A stretch of DNA of 64,000 nucleotides, from assembly GCF_018448495.1 (NCBI RefSeq), contig NZ_CP049902.1, forward strand, positions 2,604,001-2,668,000, read 5' to 3'. This document shows, piece by piece, positions 42,012 to 52,566 of the stretch (positions are counted from its first letter, which is position 1; each line of letters begins with the position of its first letter). The DNA comes from Psychrobacter sp. WY6. GTDB taxonomy: Bacteria > Pseudomonadota > Gammaproteobacteria > Pseudomonadales > Moraxellaceae. The translations under genes were made by a program, and so were the position numbers. The notes beneath the pieces are model-generated. The model searched no databases. It saw nothing but the letters and a program-made list of their open reading frames with translations, and was not told the origin of the DNA.

Positions 42012-44020
42012 TTACTGGTCTTGACCCTTCAATATCAAACGTTCAGCAGGCAGATAAGCTTTTGTTTGCTATATAAATTCAACATCTGCTCACGTATCTC
42101 ACAGGCCAGTGTCCATGCTTCTATAGGACCTACCGCTGAAACAGCGCCGCGCAGGTGAATAATGTTGGCAGTCACCTCAACGACAAACATTTCAGGCTCA
42201 GTTTTGTTGTCCCAAAGCTTATTGTCTTTGACCGCCGATATAAATTGCTGGCGAATGGCATCAATATCTGCACCATAATCGACATATAAAAACACAGGAC
42301 AGGTCTGATGTACTTCTGTATGTGACCAGTTTTCTACCGTTTCGGTGATCAGTTCACGCATCGGCACGATTAATCGACGTTCATCCCATGTTTTGAGTAC
42401 CGCATACGTATAACGCAGGTCTTCAACGGTACTAAAATTGCCATCCATTATCACACTGTCGCCAATCCGTACCGGCTGGGTCACGGCCACCTGTACCCCA
42501 GCAATAATGTTACCCAGTATCGGCTGCGCGGCAATTCCGATGACCACGCCTGCGATACCAGCCGAGGTCAATAGCGTTTTGCCAAGACCTTCCATGTTGG
42601 CAAATTCACTGAGACCAATCCAAATACTGCCCAAAATCATGACAAAAATAAAGACGCGGCGAAATATCGATACATAAGTACGGCGACGGCGCTCTTTATC
42701 AAAGTGCTCTTCAGCCAGATTTTCAATTTGTAGGCTTTGATAGCGATTAGCAAAAAAGTTAATAACGCGAATGCCAAGCCATAAGGTGCTAAATACTAGC
42801 CCAATCCAGATAAGCGGACGAGTCGATGAAGCTACCGCATCCAAATAAGGAAAGCCGCCTGACACTAAAGTAAAGACGAGCAAAAAACTGATGGTAAAAG
42901 TCAACGGCACGGTCAGCTTATTAACCAAATCTGCCACGCCATTAGTACTACCAACATAATTGCTGTATTTTTCATCGTCAATATAACGGCTGATGATTTT
43001 TTCCGTGCCTTTACTGAGCAACCATCCTACTCCCATGGTCACTAAGAAAAACAGTGCTAATGCCAAAAACTCCCATAGTGCGATACTGAAAATCTTAAGT
43101 TTTAACCATCCAGGTAAATAACGCTCAAATTCCGCTGGATGATATTGCTCATAGAGATTGTCGATATTATCAACGGTCTGTGCAGAAAACACCCAAATAG
43201 GCGCAGCTTCACCAACCCGTACTCTTTGCAAATAGATGGGGACACGGCGCTCACGATAGTCGATATAGCCTAGCTGAATCGAACGTCTAGGGATACCCAT
43301 GATACTACTGGTATTGCCAAGTGGCGGCTCGATTAAACCATCTGGGCGATCTGGCAGATCATCAAAAACGTAAAGCTCTTTTTCCGTTAACAAAAAATCC
43401 AACCGTTTTGATAGCTCAAGCGCGTGGTTACGCTGAATTTTCTGATCGATTAAATTCATGTTAAGTGCATAAGCAGCCAAGTCGTATTGTTGCTTCATGA
43501 CCGCTGACTGAAAAAACTCTAAAGTCGCCAGTGGCGTGGTCAAATTTGGCAGCTCAGACAACGGCGGTAAGCCTACATTGAGCTTGTCTAGCAAATAATA
43601 ACTTTCATTGTATTCACCCGTCAGTCCAGAATCGCCTTGCAAATTACCCGCTTGCTCTACTGCATTGCGCTCGGTAGGATCAAATATTTCTTCTGCAACG
43701 CCAGAGATGCTGAGGCTTTCGTCTTTAATTGTATTGATTTTTTGAGTGGCATATTCAGCCAGATTATCGGGCTTGCTGACTGAATTCGATGACGAGCTAG
43801 ACTGCTCATCCACAGCTTGTTCGCTATCGCTTTGCCTATCACTAGTGCTTGCGGCATTAGCGGGTGCAAACACAGCACTCATGCTGACTATAAAAAAAAC
43901 CAATAGTAATGACAAGGTACTGGCGCGCATATTCCAACGCTGGGGGTTAGCATAGTGGTCACTGTCGGTATCAATTGCTATACGATGACCGCCAACAATG
44001 CTTTTTTTGAGAATATTCAT
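42012..44020 (-). CDS. Large MscS-family mechanosensitive channel, probable 3' frameshift
   Basis: A roughly 669-residue channel with a signal/anchor segment near residues 33-55, a periplasmic domain of about 250 residues (Ser/Asp-rich then globular), membrane helices from about 320, and the pore-beta MscS core: LGKTLLTSAGIAGVVIGIAAQPILGNIIAGVQVAVTQPVRIGDSVIMDG with VPMRELITETVENWS. One A missing near 42064 probably truncates the frame at 42035; restored, it ends SKQKAYLPAERLILKGQDQ at 42012. It protects against hypo-osmotic shock. An internal ATG (residue 31) could be the true start. Confidence 0.85.
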
Positions 44021-44188
44021 ATTTTAAAAGCCATTAATTCACTTGATGTTTGCATCTCTTGAAGTTTGCCTACAAAGCTTGTGCTTACATATATTACATA
44101 GCCAATTTAGCTTCATTTATGGTTTGACTGCAATTTATCTTGTTCTTAGCACCATTTTTAGAATGATGACATACCCTAGTTTAGCCTA

Positions 44189-44215
44189 TAAAAAAAGCCA
44201 GCTCAAAGCTGACTT
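44189..44215 (-). terminator. Terminator downstream of cysS
   Basis: AAGCCAGCT/AGCTGACTT stem with one mismatch, CAA loop and a minus-strand T run. Confidence 0.75.
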
Positions 44216-44257
44216 AGTTTATAACTATCTATATGGGTGTTCTGTAACATGATTGCC

Positions 44258-45718
44258 TTAAGCACGGCGCCATGTTGTGCCAGCACGGCTATCTTCAAGC
44301 TCAATACCAGCATCTTTTAGCTGCTCACGTATCTCATCAGCACGCGCAAAGTTTTTATTGGTTTTGGCATCCGCACGCTCAATGATTAAACCATCGATAG
44401 TGTCATCGGTTAAACCATCATCCGCCTTGTCACCAATCACTGCTTGCAAAAACTGTTGAACTGGCTGCTGCAAAATATTGAGTACCTGTGCCAATGCTTT
44501 GAGCTGCTCTGCTAATTGCCATGCAGTGTCTACCTCTTCAGCTTTAATGGCTTTATTAATGTCGCGCGCCAGCCCAAACAGTACACTAATTGCCGTTGAA
44601 CTATTAAAATCATCGTTCATGGCTTTGATGAAATCTTGTCCGGCACTGCTACTATAAGCATCCTTTATCAGCGTATCACTGACTACGAGCGTCTGCCCTT
44701 TTTGTTGTTCGGCCAATTTTAACGCATTATATAATCTGCTTAGGCTATTATGTGCTTCATCCAATGCGTTGTCAGAAAAATTGACTTGGCTGCGATAATG
44801 GCTTGATAATAAGAAAAAGCGCACCGTTTCAGGCAGATATTTTGTCATCACGTCACGAATGGTAAAAAAGTTACCCAACGATTTGGACATTTTTTCGCCA
44901 TCGACATTAATGAAACCGACATGCATCCAGTTACGCGCGTATTCACAGCCAGTCGCGGCTTCAGACTGCGCTATCTCGTTTTCGTGATGCGGAAATTGCA
45001 AGTCATGACCACCGCCATGAATATCAAAGGTGCTACCTAAGCACTTAGTCGACATCGCTGAGCATTCGATATGCCAACCTGGACGCCCTTGACCCCATGG
45101 TGACGCCCATTGTGGCTCATTAGGTTTTGCCGCCTTCCATAAGACAAAATCAAACGGATTGCGCTTATCATTTTCGACATCGACACGTGAACCTGCTTGC
45201 ATCTCATCGAGATTGCGCTTAGACAATTTACCATAATCTGCAAAATTATCGACGGCATAGTAGACATCACCATTGTCGCCTGCGTACGCATAGTCACCTG
45301 TGACCAAGGTCTCAATCATTTGCTGCATATCATCGATATGATCAGTCGCGCGCGGCTCAGCGTCTGGCATCTCGCAGCCAAGAGCGGTTGCATCTTCGTG
45401 CATGGCTTCAATAAAACGCTGCGTTAACGTACCAATCTCTTCGCCGTTTTCGGTGGCACGAGCGATGATCTTGTCATCAATATCGGTGATATTGCGCACA
45501 TAATTAACGTCATAGCCTAACTGAGCCAACCAGCGCACTACCATGTCAAAACCAACCATCACCCGCGCATGCCCAATATGACAATAATCATAAACGGTCA
45601 TACCGCACACATACATGCCTACTTGCCCTGATTTGAGTGGTACAAACTGACGTTTTCCGCCAGTCAGTGAGTCATGAATAGCAAGCTGAGACATCGCATC
45701 GGCAAGTGGTGTGGTCAT
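44258..45718 (-). CDS. cysS: Cysteinyl-tRNA synthetase
   Basis: Class I synthetase charging tRNA-Cys, 486 residues, intact. HIGH-type motif in [18 protein letters not shown], zinc ligands ([29 protein letters not shown]) and KMSKS in [17 protein letters not shown]. The DALR-type C-domain follows, ending in the typical [24 protein letters not shown]. Confidence 0.97.
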   Translation of the reverse strand: MTTPLADAMSQLAIHDSLTGGKRQFVPLKSGQVGMYVCGMTVYDYCHIGHARVMVGFDMVVRWLAQLGYDVNYVRNITDIDDKIIARATENGEEIGTLTQRFIEAMHEDATALGCEMPDAEPRATDHIDDMQQMIETLVTGDYAYAGDNGDVYYAVDNFADYGKLSKRNLDEMQAGSRVDVENDKRNPFDFVLWKAAKPNEPQWASPWGQGRPGWHIECSAMSTKCLGSTFDIHGGGHDLQFPHHENEIAQSEAATGCEYARNWMHVGFINVDGEKMSKSLGNFFTIRDVMTKYLPETVRFFLLSSHYRSQVNFSDNALDEAHNSLSRLYNALKLAEQQKGQTLVVSDTLIKDAYSSSAGQDFIKAMNDDFNSSTAISVLFGLARDINKAIKAEEVDTAWQLAEQLKALAQVLNILQQPVQQFLQAVIGDKADDGLTDDTIDGLIIERADAKTNKNFARADEIREQLKDAGIELEDSRAGTTWRRA

Positions 45719-45936
45719 GGTTAAAAAGCCTTTTAATATAAATGAAATAGATAAAATAAAAACAAAAATATAATCAATGTTTGGATATTAAACAGTACTG
45801 ACTATGGTCGCTATAACTGTAAAAATAGCGGCAACATAAAACCTAACCCATTATCTTAGCGAAAACAGCCATAAAATACTACAATGAGCCCGCAACTAAC
45901 CTCATTCAATCATAAAAAACTGTTAAGGATTTAGAT

Positions 45937-46572
45937 ATGGGCAATCGTTTAAGCAAAATATATACGCGTACTGGAGATGACGGTAGCACTGGCATGGCAG
46001 ATGGCAGCCGCGTCAGCAAAGCAGACAATCTATTTAGCGTAATGGGTGATATCGACGAGCTTAACTCACACATTGGTCTGGTACGTGCTCAGTTACAGCA
46101 TAATAAAGGGCAATCTATAGAAAAAGAATTTTCTCAAGCGTTAGTCATCATTCAGCATTTATTGTTTAATATCGGTGGTGAGCTGGCTATGCCAGAATAT
46201 GAAGGCGTCAATGCCACTCACATTACATGGTTAGAACAGCAAATTGATGCGATGAATACGACCTTGCCGCCGCTAAAAGATTTTATCTTGCCCACAGGTT
46301 CAGTATTGGTCAGCCAACTACACGTTGCGCGGACGGTCTGTCGCCGTGCTGAGCGCCAAGCAGTGCTATTACAACAAGAGCGACCACAAGCGATTCGCAG
46401 TACGGCCGTGAGCTTTATCAATCGCTTATCGGATTGGTTGTTTGTCGCTGCTCGCTTTTGTACAGATCCCAACAAAGTCTCTGAAGTCTTATGGGACAGT
46501 CAGGTATTACAAAAATTCGCTGATAAAAATAATTGCGCAGGACTACTTCAGTGGACTAAAACGCTAAAATAA
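45937..46572 (+). CDS. PduO-type cob(I)alamin adenosyltransferase
   Basis: Converts cob(I)alamin to adenosylcobalamin with ATP. N-terminal ATP site KIYTRTGDDGSTGMADG, then GDIDELNSHIGLVRAQL and the active-site helix VARTVCRRAERQAV with conserved arginines; 211 residues. AAGGA precedes the ATG. Adenosylcobalamin would serve methylmalonyl-CoA mutase, consistent with propionyl-CoA flux from the valine operon, though no mutase is in the window. Confidence 0.92.
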   Translation: MGNRLSKIYTRTGDDGSTGMADGSRVSKADNLFSVMGDIDELNSHIGLVRAQLQHNKGQSIEKEFSQALVIIQHLLFNIGGELAMPEYEGVNATHITWLEQQIDAMNTTLPPLKDFILPTGSVLVSQLHVARTVCRRAERQAVLLQQERPQAIRSTAVSFINRLSDWLFVAARFCTDPNKVSEVLWDSQVLQKFADKNNCAGLLQWTKTLK

Positions 46573-46603
46573 CACCCTAGAATCAAGCCCTAGAATAAAA
46601 TAT

Positions 46604-46638
46604 AAAAAAGCCCGCAACCTTAACACTGCGGGCTTTTT
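46604..46638. terminator. Bidirectional terminator
   Basis: Perfect 12-bp stem AAAAAGCCCGCA/TGCGGGCTTTTT with a 10-nt loop, between the adenosyltransferase gene and the lipoprotein gene. Confidence 0.92.
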
Positions 46639-46701
46639 ACTGACTAAGCGATACTATTCAGTAACGAAAACATGGTTCGAGAACAGCTTAAATCTTACTA
46701 A

Positions 46702-47634
46702 TTAGTAAGTAGCGCTGTCATCTTCAATAATGACCATATCGATACTTTCATCTTTAGGTACTGATTTCGGTACAGCTGGTGTGGCTGGGGTTTTAACCTC
46801 AGGAGTGGCTGATGCGCTGCTATCCGTATTACTACTGCTTGGATTGTTAATAGTCGGCGGCGTGGCAGGCTGAGTAGGACGAATCGGCTCAACTGGCTTG
46901 ACTACTTGAGGCTGACGAACGGGTGCTGACTGACTGTCATCGTTTTGTGCTGCACGGCGTTCAGTGCTACGTTGGGCGCGCTGCTCATCCATCGCTGATT
47001 TAAATACAGAACCTGCCATCACATCGGCGACCACAGTAATCAATGCTGGCTGCCCAGCAATACGTGTGCGTACTTGACCGCCTTGAGTACCAACGACATA
47101 GGTAAAGGCATCATCAACCAACATGTTATTGTTGATACGAATATTTTTTGCGCTAAGCGTGATTGTAGGCTCGGCAGATTGTTGGCTGCTTGTACTTGAC
47201 TGGCTTGATACAAATCTTCGCTTGGCAACGTCATGCTCACACTTGCCTGACAAGTCGTCATACCATTGTCATTGGCTGCTTGTAAAACTGCAGCATTTTG
47301 TACATCAATCACAATGCCGTTGGTTTTATTAGTGATAGCGCCGCTAGCGAGACTGATCTGCATCATTTGCGTAGTTGGCAGCCAGCGTTTGTGCTTGTTG
47401 ATTGAGCGTGTTTTTTAGAGCCGTTTTGAGACGATCTTGTACCATTGGGTCATCACAGCTCACCGCAGTAGCTGCGGTGTTTTCAGTAGACGCAGACTCT
47501 TGCTCTGTGAGCTCTGCCGTCTCGGTGGTATCTTCCTTCTCTGAGCGATCACAGCCAGCAAGCGCTAAACCACATACCATGCCAATACCAGCCACTTTAT
47601 ACCACTTGCTCACGTTTTTATTTGCTACGCTCAT
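46702..47634 (-). CDS. Hypothetical lipoprotein, two frameshifts
   Basis: Lipobox GLALAGC (about residue 28), an acidic Glu/Thr-rich linker, a central domain (SCDDPMVQDRLKTALKNTLNQQ; TNKTNGIVIDVQNAAVL; TTCQASVSMTLPSEDLYQASQV; RINNNMLVDDAFTYVVGTQGGQ) and a long Pro/Ser/Thr-rich tail ending DESIDMVIIEDDSATY. Frames join near 47350 and 47150, both compatible with one-base losses. GGGAG precedes the start. The two cysteines of the central domain may pair. No function recognised; the proline-rich tail suggests a periplasmic or surface-tethered role. Confidence 0.7.
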
Positions 47635-48072
47635 ATTTCTTTTGCTCCCAATTTACTAATACGTACCGCCACTGATGGACAGTGATTGATGTTCAAACCG
47701 CAACCCTAGCTGCCCTAGGTTTGAAAACCAGATTATTATACGGTGTTTAAATAAAATGTTCATTAGTGTAGCCCATGGATATACAAATAACGCCCCTCAT
47801 TATAGGTAAAACCTGTATTTAGTTGCAAAAACATAACAAATACATACTTATGAATTCGCTGTAAATACGCTTTTAGACTACCGCGATCAACTAGGGTCTG
47901 TTGAATGTTTGACAAACAGTAAACCTATTCTAAGATTTCGCTCAGCTCATATCTATAAAGTTTTTGGATAAAAGGAACCACATATTAATATTGCTCTATC
48001 GAGCAAATTTTATTAGACGCTGTTGTTTTAGCACTATATGATTGCGCGTATCACTAACCAACCATATAAATT
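47635..48072. other. Intergenic region with hairpin and short repeat
   Basis: A 438-bp AT-rich spacer. It has a perfect 8-bp hairpin TTCAAACC/GGTTTGAA (47692-47725) and the string TAGGGTCTGTTGAA at 47892-47905, shared with 18448-18461. It contains the divergent promoters of the lipoprotein and GDPD genes. No gene seen. Confidence 0.45.
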
Positions 48073-48801
48073 ATGATAAATTTCGAAAACACGCTTTTAT
48101 TGGGTCATCGCGGTGCGCGCGGCGAAGCATTAGAAAATACCTTTTCAGGCTTTGAGTACGCTCAACGTCTTAACATTCAGGGTCTAGCAGGGGTTGAGTT
48201 TGATGTACAACTGAGTGCGGATGGTCATTTAATCGTGTTTCATGATGACAAGCTGCAACGCATGTGTGGTCAGCAAGCGCGTGTTGATCAGTTAAATCTT
48301 ACTGAGATTCAACGCCATTCGCAGTTTGGTCATCAGATTATGACATTAGGGCAGGTAGCACCGTTGCTAAAGGGCTTTACTGATATTGAACTGGAGATTA
48401 AAACGCATGACCGTACTGATTATGCTAAATTGGTAAAAGCATTGACACGCAACCTCATCGATAGCCCACTTGCCAAACTACCCATTGTGCTGACCAGCTT
48501 TGATGTAGAGCTACATGTTCGCTTGCAACGTCATCCATTACTAAAGCATATCTCTCGCGGCTTGCTCATTCGCACACCTGAAGTCTTAATGACTGCGCCG
48601 AATACCGCCTTGCAACTTGGCTGTATTCAGCTAGGTATCCACTATCCGCTGATTAGTCGAGCAGTCATTAAACATAGCCACCGTTATGGCTTGCCAGTGA
48701 GTGCGTGGACGGTCAATGATATTGACACGATTAAACAGCTGATCGCATGGCAAGCTGACGTCATCATCACTGATTTTCCGAGTTATTTACTGCTGGGTTA
48801 A
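48073..48801 (+). CDS. Glycerophosphodiester phosphodiesterase
   Basis: Cleaves glycerophosphodiesters to glycerol-3-phosphate and alcohol. The 242-residue TIM-barrel shows LLGHRGARGEALENTFSGFEYA (catalytic His and Arg), GVEFDVQLSADGHLIVFHDDKLQRMC (metal Glu/Asp, second His), ELEIK and the C-terminal SAWTVNDIDTIKQL...VIITDFP. No signal peptide, so it is cytosolic (UgpQ-like). Intact. Confidence 0.93.
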   Translation: MINFENTLLLGHRGARGEALENTFSGFEYAQRLNIQGLAGVEFDVQLSADGHLIVFHDDKLQRMCGQQARVDQLNLTEIQRHSQFGHQIMTLGQVAPLLKGFTDIELEIKTHDRTDYAKLVKALTRNLIDSPLAKLPIVLTSFDVELHVRLQRHPLLKHISRGLLIRTPEVLMTAPNTALQLGCIQLGIHYPLISRAVIKHSHRYGLPVSAWTVNDIDTIKQLIAWQADVIITDFPSYLLLG

Positions 48802-49025
48802 TAAGCATCGCCTTCATTTCATTTATTTAAAATCATCTACATATCTACGGTGTTACTTACACTTCTCCTCAATGCCTGATAAGTCATCCATTATTTTCGT
48901 TAATACATTCCATAATCAATACAAGTTATTGTTATTTAGCAATATTTTTACAGTGTATAACTGTTCACTTTATTGATTTTTTAAGGTATCATATAGGCTT
49001 AAATTAATACCGTTAGGGATATTAT

Positions 49026-50427
49026 ATGATTGCAAAAAAAGCACTTGGCTTACCGCTTAAAGGCTTACGTTTCGCTATCAAATCTGGTGATACGCTTATC
49101 AAAGCCGCCAGCACTCAAGCCACACGTTTTAAGACACGTTTTGACGAGAGTAAAACTGCAAGCTCGCTTAATGAGCCGCCTTTGCCAAACGCAACTACGC
49201 TCATGCTGCGGGAGAGCAAGATGTCGCTACTAAAGAAGACAGCATTGATATGCGCGAGTTTGAGTTTACAAAAGCGCCGATCAACTGGATTCCAGCGACT
49301 ATTCTAGTAGCCACACCTATTGCTGCTGCGATCATTACACCATGGTATTTGTTTACTCATGATGTTAGCGCGCCAGTTTGGGGCGTATTTGGTGCCTTTA
49401 TGGTATGGACAGGCATTAGTATTACGGCGGGTTACCATCGCCTGCTATCGCATCGTGCTTATAAAGCGCACCCGATTGTCAAAAACTTTTTATTGCTAGG
49501 TTCTACCTTTGCCGTACAAGGTTCAGCGTTTGATTGGGTTTCTGGTCACCGTACGCATCATCGTCATGTCGATGACCGCTTAGAAGACCCGTACTCAGCA
49601 AAGCGTGGCTTTTTCTTTAGTCACATGGGCTGGATGCTACGCAATTATCCTAGCGGTAAATTTGACTATAAAATATCCCTGACCTAACCAAAGATAGAAC
49701 CTTACAGATTCAGCATAAATATTATGGTCTCTGGGTTGCGGCATTGAACATCGGTGTGGTCGCTGCGATCGGTTGGTTATTGGGTGATGTTTGGGGTACT
49801 TTAGTCATCGTAGGCTTACTACGTCTGGTACTGACGCACCACTTTACCTTCTTTATTAATTCGCTCTGTCATATGTTTGGCACGCGTCCTTATACGGATA
49901 CCAATACTGCCCGTGATAACTTCTTCTTAGCTATATTTACGTGGGGTGAGGGTTATCATAACTACCATCACTTTTTCCAATACGATTATCGTAACGGTGT
50001 AAAATGGTGGCAGTATGATCCTACTAAATGGTTGATTGCTGGCTTGTCGAAGCTGGGCTTAACCAGTGAGCTACGTACCGTTGATGACACCACTATCAAG
50101 CATGCAGAAGTACAAATGCAATTTAAAGCGGCACAGCAGCAGATTGATACGGCAGCAGTGGGCGGTCTTGATCTTCCTCATGCCATGAAAAGCTTCCAAG
50201 ATCGTATTAAGTTTGAATATGATGCCTTTATGCAGACTGTTGAAGAATGGCAAGCACTCAAAGCCAAAACGATTGAGCTGAAAAAGACAGAATATGCCGA
50301 TCGCTTGCATGAAGTGGAAGATGAGCTAAAGCATGACTATGCCAAAATTGAACAAAAAATTCTTGAGCATAATAGCAATTTAAAAACTGCGTTTCGCTCT
50401 ATCGGCATAAGTAAAAAAGCGGCATAA
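49026..50427 (+). CDS. Acyl-CoA/acyl-lipid delta-9-type fatty-acid desaturase, two frameshifts
   Basis: Membrane di-iron desaturase important for cold-adapted membrane fluidity. All three histidine boxes are present: GYHRLLSHRAY (HxxxxH), SGHRTHHRHVDD (HxxHH) and GEGYHNYHHFFQYDY (HxxHH), with TM helices between. A Lys/Ala-rich N-terminal tail (about 75 residues) and a C-terminal helical, charged tail (about 130 residues) flank the core. Breaks near 49197 and 49672 are one-base losses; restored length is about 467 residues. The substrate (acyl-CoA or phospholipid) cannot be told. Confidence 0.92.
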
Positions 50428-50489
50428 TCGCTGATTATTAAACTGTATTTTATTACCTTTGTGATGAACGATAATTGTAAAGCTTCTCC

Positions 50490-50525
50490 TTCCCTCTATC
50501 TGCTACAGATAGAGGGATTTTTTTG
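50490..50525 (+). terminator. Terminator after desaturase
   Basis: Perfect 11-bp stem TCCCTCTATCT/AGATAGAGGGA with a 5-nt loop followed by seven Ts. The remaining spacer to 50750 shows no gene. Confidence 0.92.
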
Positions 50526-50750
50526 CTCATCCTTTATAGATCGTGTCGAACATTGATTTATGAAAATAAAAAGGACAAGTGGAAGCAATATCTTTGTTTA
50601 ATAGGCTAAATGCATTCAATATTGCTCATGGTTTTTGGGTGCGCTATTACAAGAGATGGACAGAGTGAAACGATGTAATATCAAGGCTATGCTATAGTGC
50701 TTTTATCGCCCCTACACTTTACTTATACTTCAAAAGCAGGAACGGCTTGT

Positions 50751-52217
50751 ATGCGCTATCAAAATACCTATATCAATCTAGACACACGCCTTTATCATGA
50801 GCAACCGCCGACGCCGCTGGACAATCCACGTGCTGGACACTTCAACATGCAAGTTGCGCAGCAGTTAGGCTGGACAGATGATGAAGATCTGATGACACAT
50901 TGGGTAGAGATACTCAGTGGTCAATACGTGCCAGCGGATTTTAAGCCATTGGCCATGGTTTATGCGGGTCACCAATTTGGGCAATGGGCAGGTCAATTGG
51001 GTGATGGGCGCGGCTTGCTGATGGCACAAGTGCTCGATCACAATAATCAATTGCAAGACTTGCACCTTAAGGGCATTGGTCTGACGCCTTATTCGCGGAT
51101 GGGTGATGGGCGTGCTGTCCTGCGTAGTACCATTCGCGAGTATTTATGTGGTCATGCCCTTACACAATTAGGTGTTCCTTCCTCTAATGCTTTGGGATTT
51201 GTTGTCTCCGATACGAGGGTGCGCCGTGAGCGCATGGAAGCAGGTGCGGCATTGATGCGCGTGGCTGATAGTCATATTCGCTTAGGTCATATCGAGTGGA
51301 TTGCCAGCTTTGCTCCTGATTTACTCGCTGAGTTCACTGATTATATGATCGACACTTATTATCCAGAGTGCCGTGATAGTGACGCTCCCATACTGACATT
51401 TTTAACCACGGTGGTTGAGCGAACCGCACGAATGATTGCTGACTGGCAACTGATTGGCTTTGCTCATGGCGTGATGAATACTGACAACCTCTCTATCACT
51501 GGTAGCACCTTAGACTTTGGTCCATTTGGTTTTATGGAGCGTTTTAATCCTGCTTGGATCAACAACCACTCTGATCATACTGGTCGCTACGCTTATCAGA
51601 ATCAACCTGCTATTGGTCACTGGAATCTCAATGCTTGGCTGCCACATTTTATGCGCTTAGAGGGCGTAACACGTGAGGCGTTAGCAGACTGTCTAGCGCC
51701 TTATGAAGCCACATTTATGCAGCACTATCAGCAAGGGCTTTGTCGTAGACTTGGGCTGCCGCATGCAAAAGAGAGTCTAACCTTGGCTTTCGAATGGTTA
51801 ACCTTGTTAGAAGACAACTTGCTGGACTATACCAATAGCTTTCGTGCGCTACTCAGTTTGGTCGCGCCAGATGAGCACCATTATGAAGAGCAGCTATTGT
51901 CAACCATGATGAATGAGCTTAGCGATGATGCCCAACAAGTCTGGCAAGATTGGTCGACTCGTTATATAGCTCAAATACAGCAGCTGCCACTTGAGCAAGT
52001 TATCGATGATATGCAGCACAATAATCCTGTTTATGTACTGCGTAATAGTATGGCGCAGCGTGCCATTACGGCAGCAGAACAAGAACAGTTCGAAGAAGTG
52101 AGTCGAGTATTCGATTTACTGGCTAACCCTTATCAGGTACAAGCAATCGCTACCCTTCTTGACACGATGCCGCCTACCCCACATGCGCCGAAAATGCCGA
52201 TTAGTTGCTCGTCTTAA
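50751..52217 (+). CDS. selO: Protein adenylyltransferase SelO (YdiU)
   Basis: Pseudokinase-fold enzyme that AMPylates proteins during oxidative stress. Full length (about 488 residues) and intact: YAGHQFGQWAGQLGDGRGLLM, the KGIGLTPYSRMGDGRAVLRSTIREYL block, FVVSDTRVRRE and the metal site MNTDNLSITGSTLDFGPFGF. The C-terminus ends ISCSS, the conserved cysteine position that is selenocysteine in eukaryotic SelO. ATG 50751 (MRYQN) with AGGA upstream is preferred over the longer frame from 50697. Confidence 0.94.
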   Translation: MRYQNTYINLDTRLYHEQPPTPLDNPRAGHFNMQVAQQLGWTDDEDLMTHWVEILSGQYVPADFKPLAMVYAGHQFGQWAGQLGDGRGLLMAQVLDHNNQLQDLHLKGIGLTPYSRMGDGRAVLRSTIREYLCGHALTQLGVPSSNALGFVVSDTRVRRERMEAGAALMRVADSHIRLGHIEWIASFAPDLLAEFTDYMIDTYYPECRDSDAPILTFLTTVVERTARMIADWQLIGFAHGVMNTDNLSITGSTLDFGPFGFMERFNPAWINNHSDHTGRYAYQNQPAIGHWNLNAWLPHFMRLEGVTREALADCLAPYEATFMQHYQQGLCRRLGLPHAKESLTLAFEWLTLLEDNLLDYTNSFRALLSLVAPDEHHYEEQLLSTMMNELSDDAQQVWQDWSTRYIAQIQQLPLEQVIDDMQHNNPVYVLRNSMAQRAITAAEQEQFEEVSRVFDLLANPYQVQAIATLLDTMPPTPHAPKMPISCSS

Positions 52218-52566
52218 TGATATGTTATTAAACTGCTATTCTGTAATATTTTGAAACATTATAAGATTAAGGTTGATATTTAACCCTATTTTTTGGCATT
52301 ATTAATTGGCTAAATAATGAATATCATTTTACTATATTATTCTCGCCGTTCACGGCAGCTGACTAGGCAGTGAATTGGCAATAGTGCTAGAATAACTGTT
52401 TTTGCTAGATTACTTTTTTGGCTCAATGCTTAATCGCTAATCCTGACACTTTGAATTATTAACTGTTTAGCGTCACGTTTGCCCTTAGATGATTATCATT
52501 CCATGATTTTTTGAGGGTAAAACGTTATTTTTATCTCCATTTACTTTATTCCAATTTATTCTAACC
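52218..52566. other. Intergenic region upstream of malic enzyme
   Basis: A 349-bp AT-rich spacer with the probable maeB promoter. Weak TGATTATCATT-like and AATATCATTTT-like stretches recall partial Fur boxes but do not reach a full 19-bp match. No gene seen. Confidence 0.4.

Noticed and set aside
44043..44252. 69-codon frame between mscS and cysS
   Set aside because: It runs through the cysS terminator and lacks a ribosome site.
52310..52500. Possible Fur boxes upstream of maeB
   Set aside because: Only partial TGATTATCATT-type matches in AT-rich DNA; maeB is not a typical Fur target.
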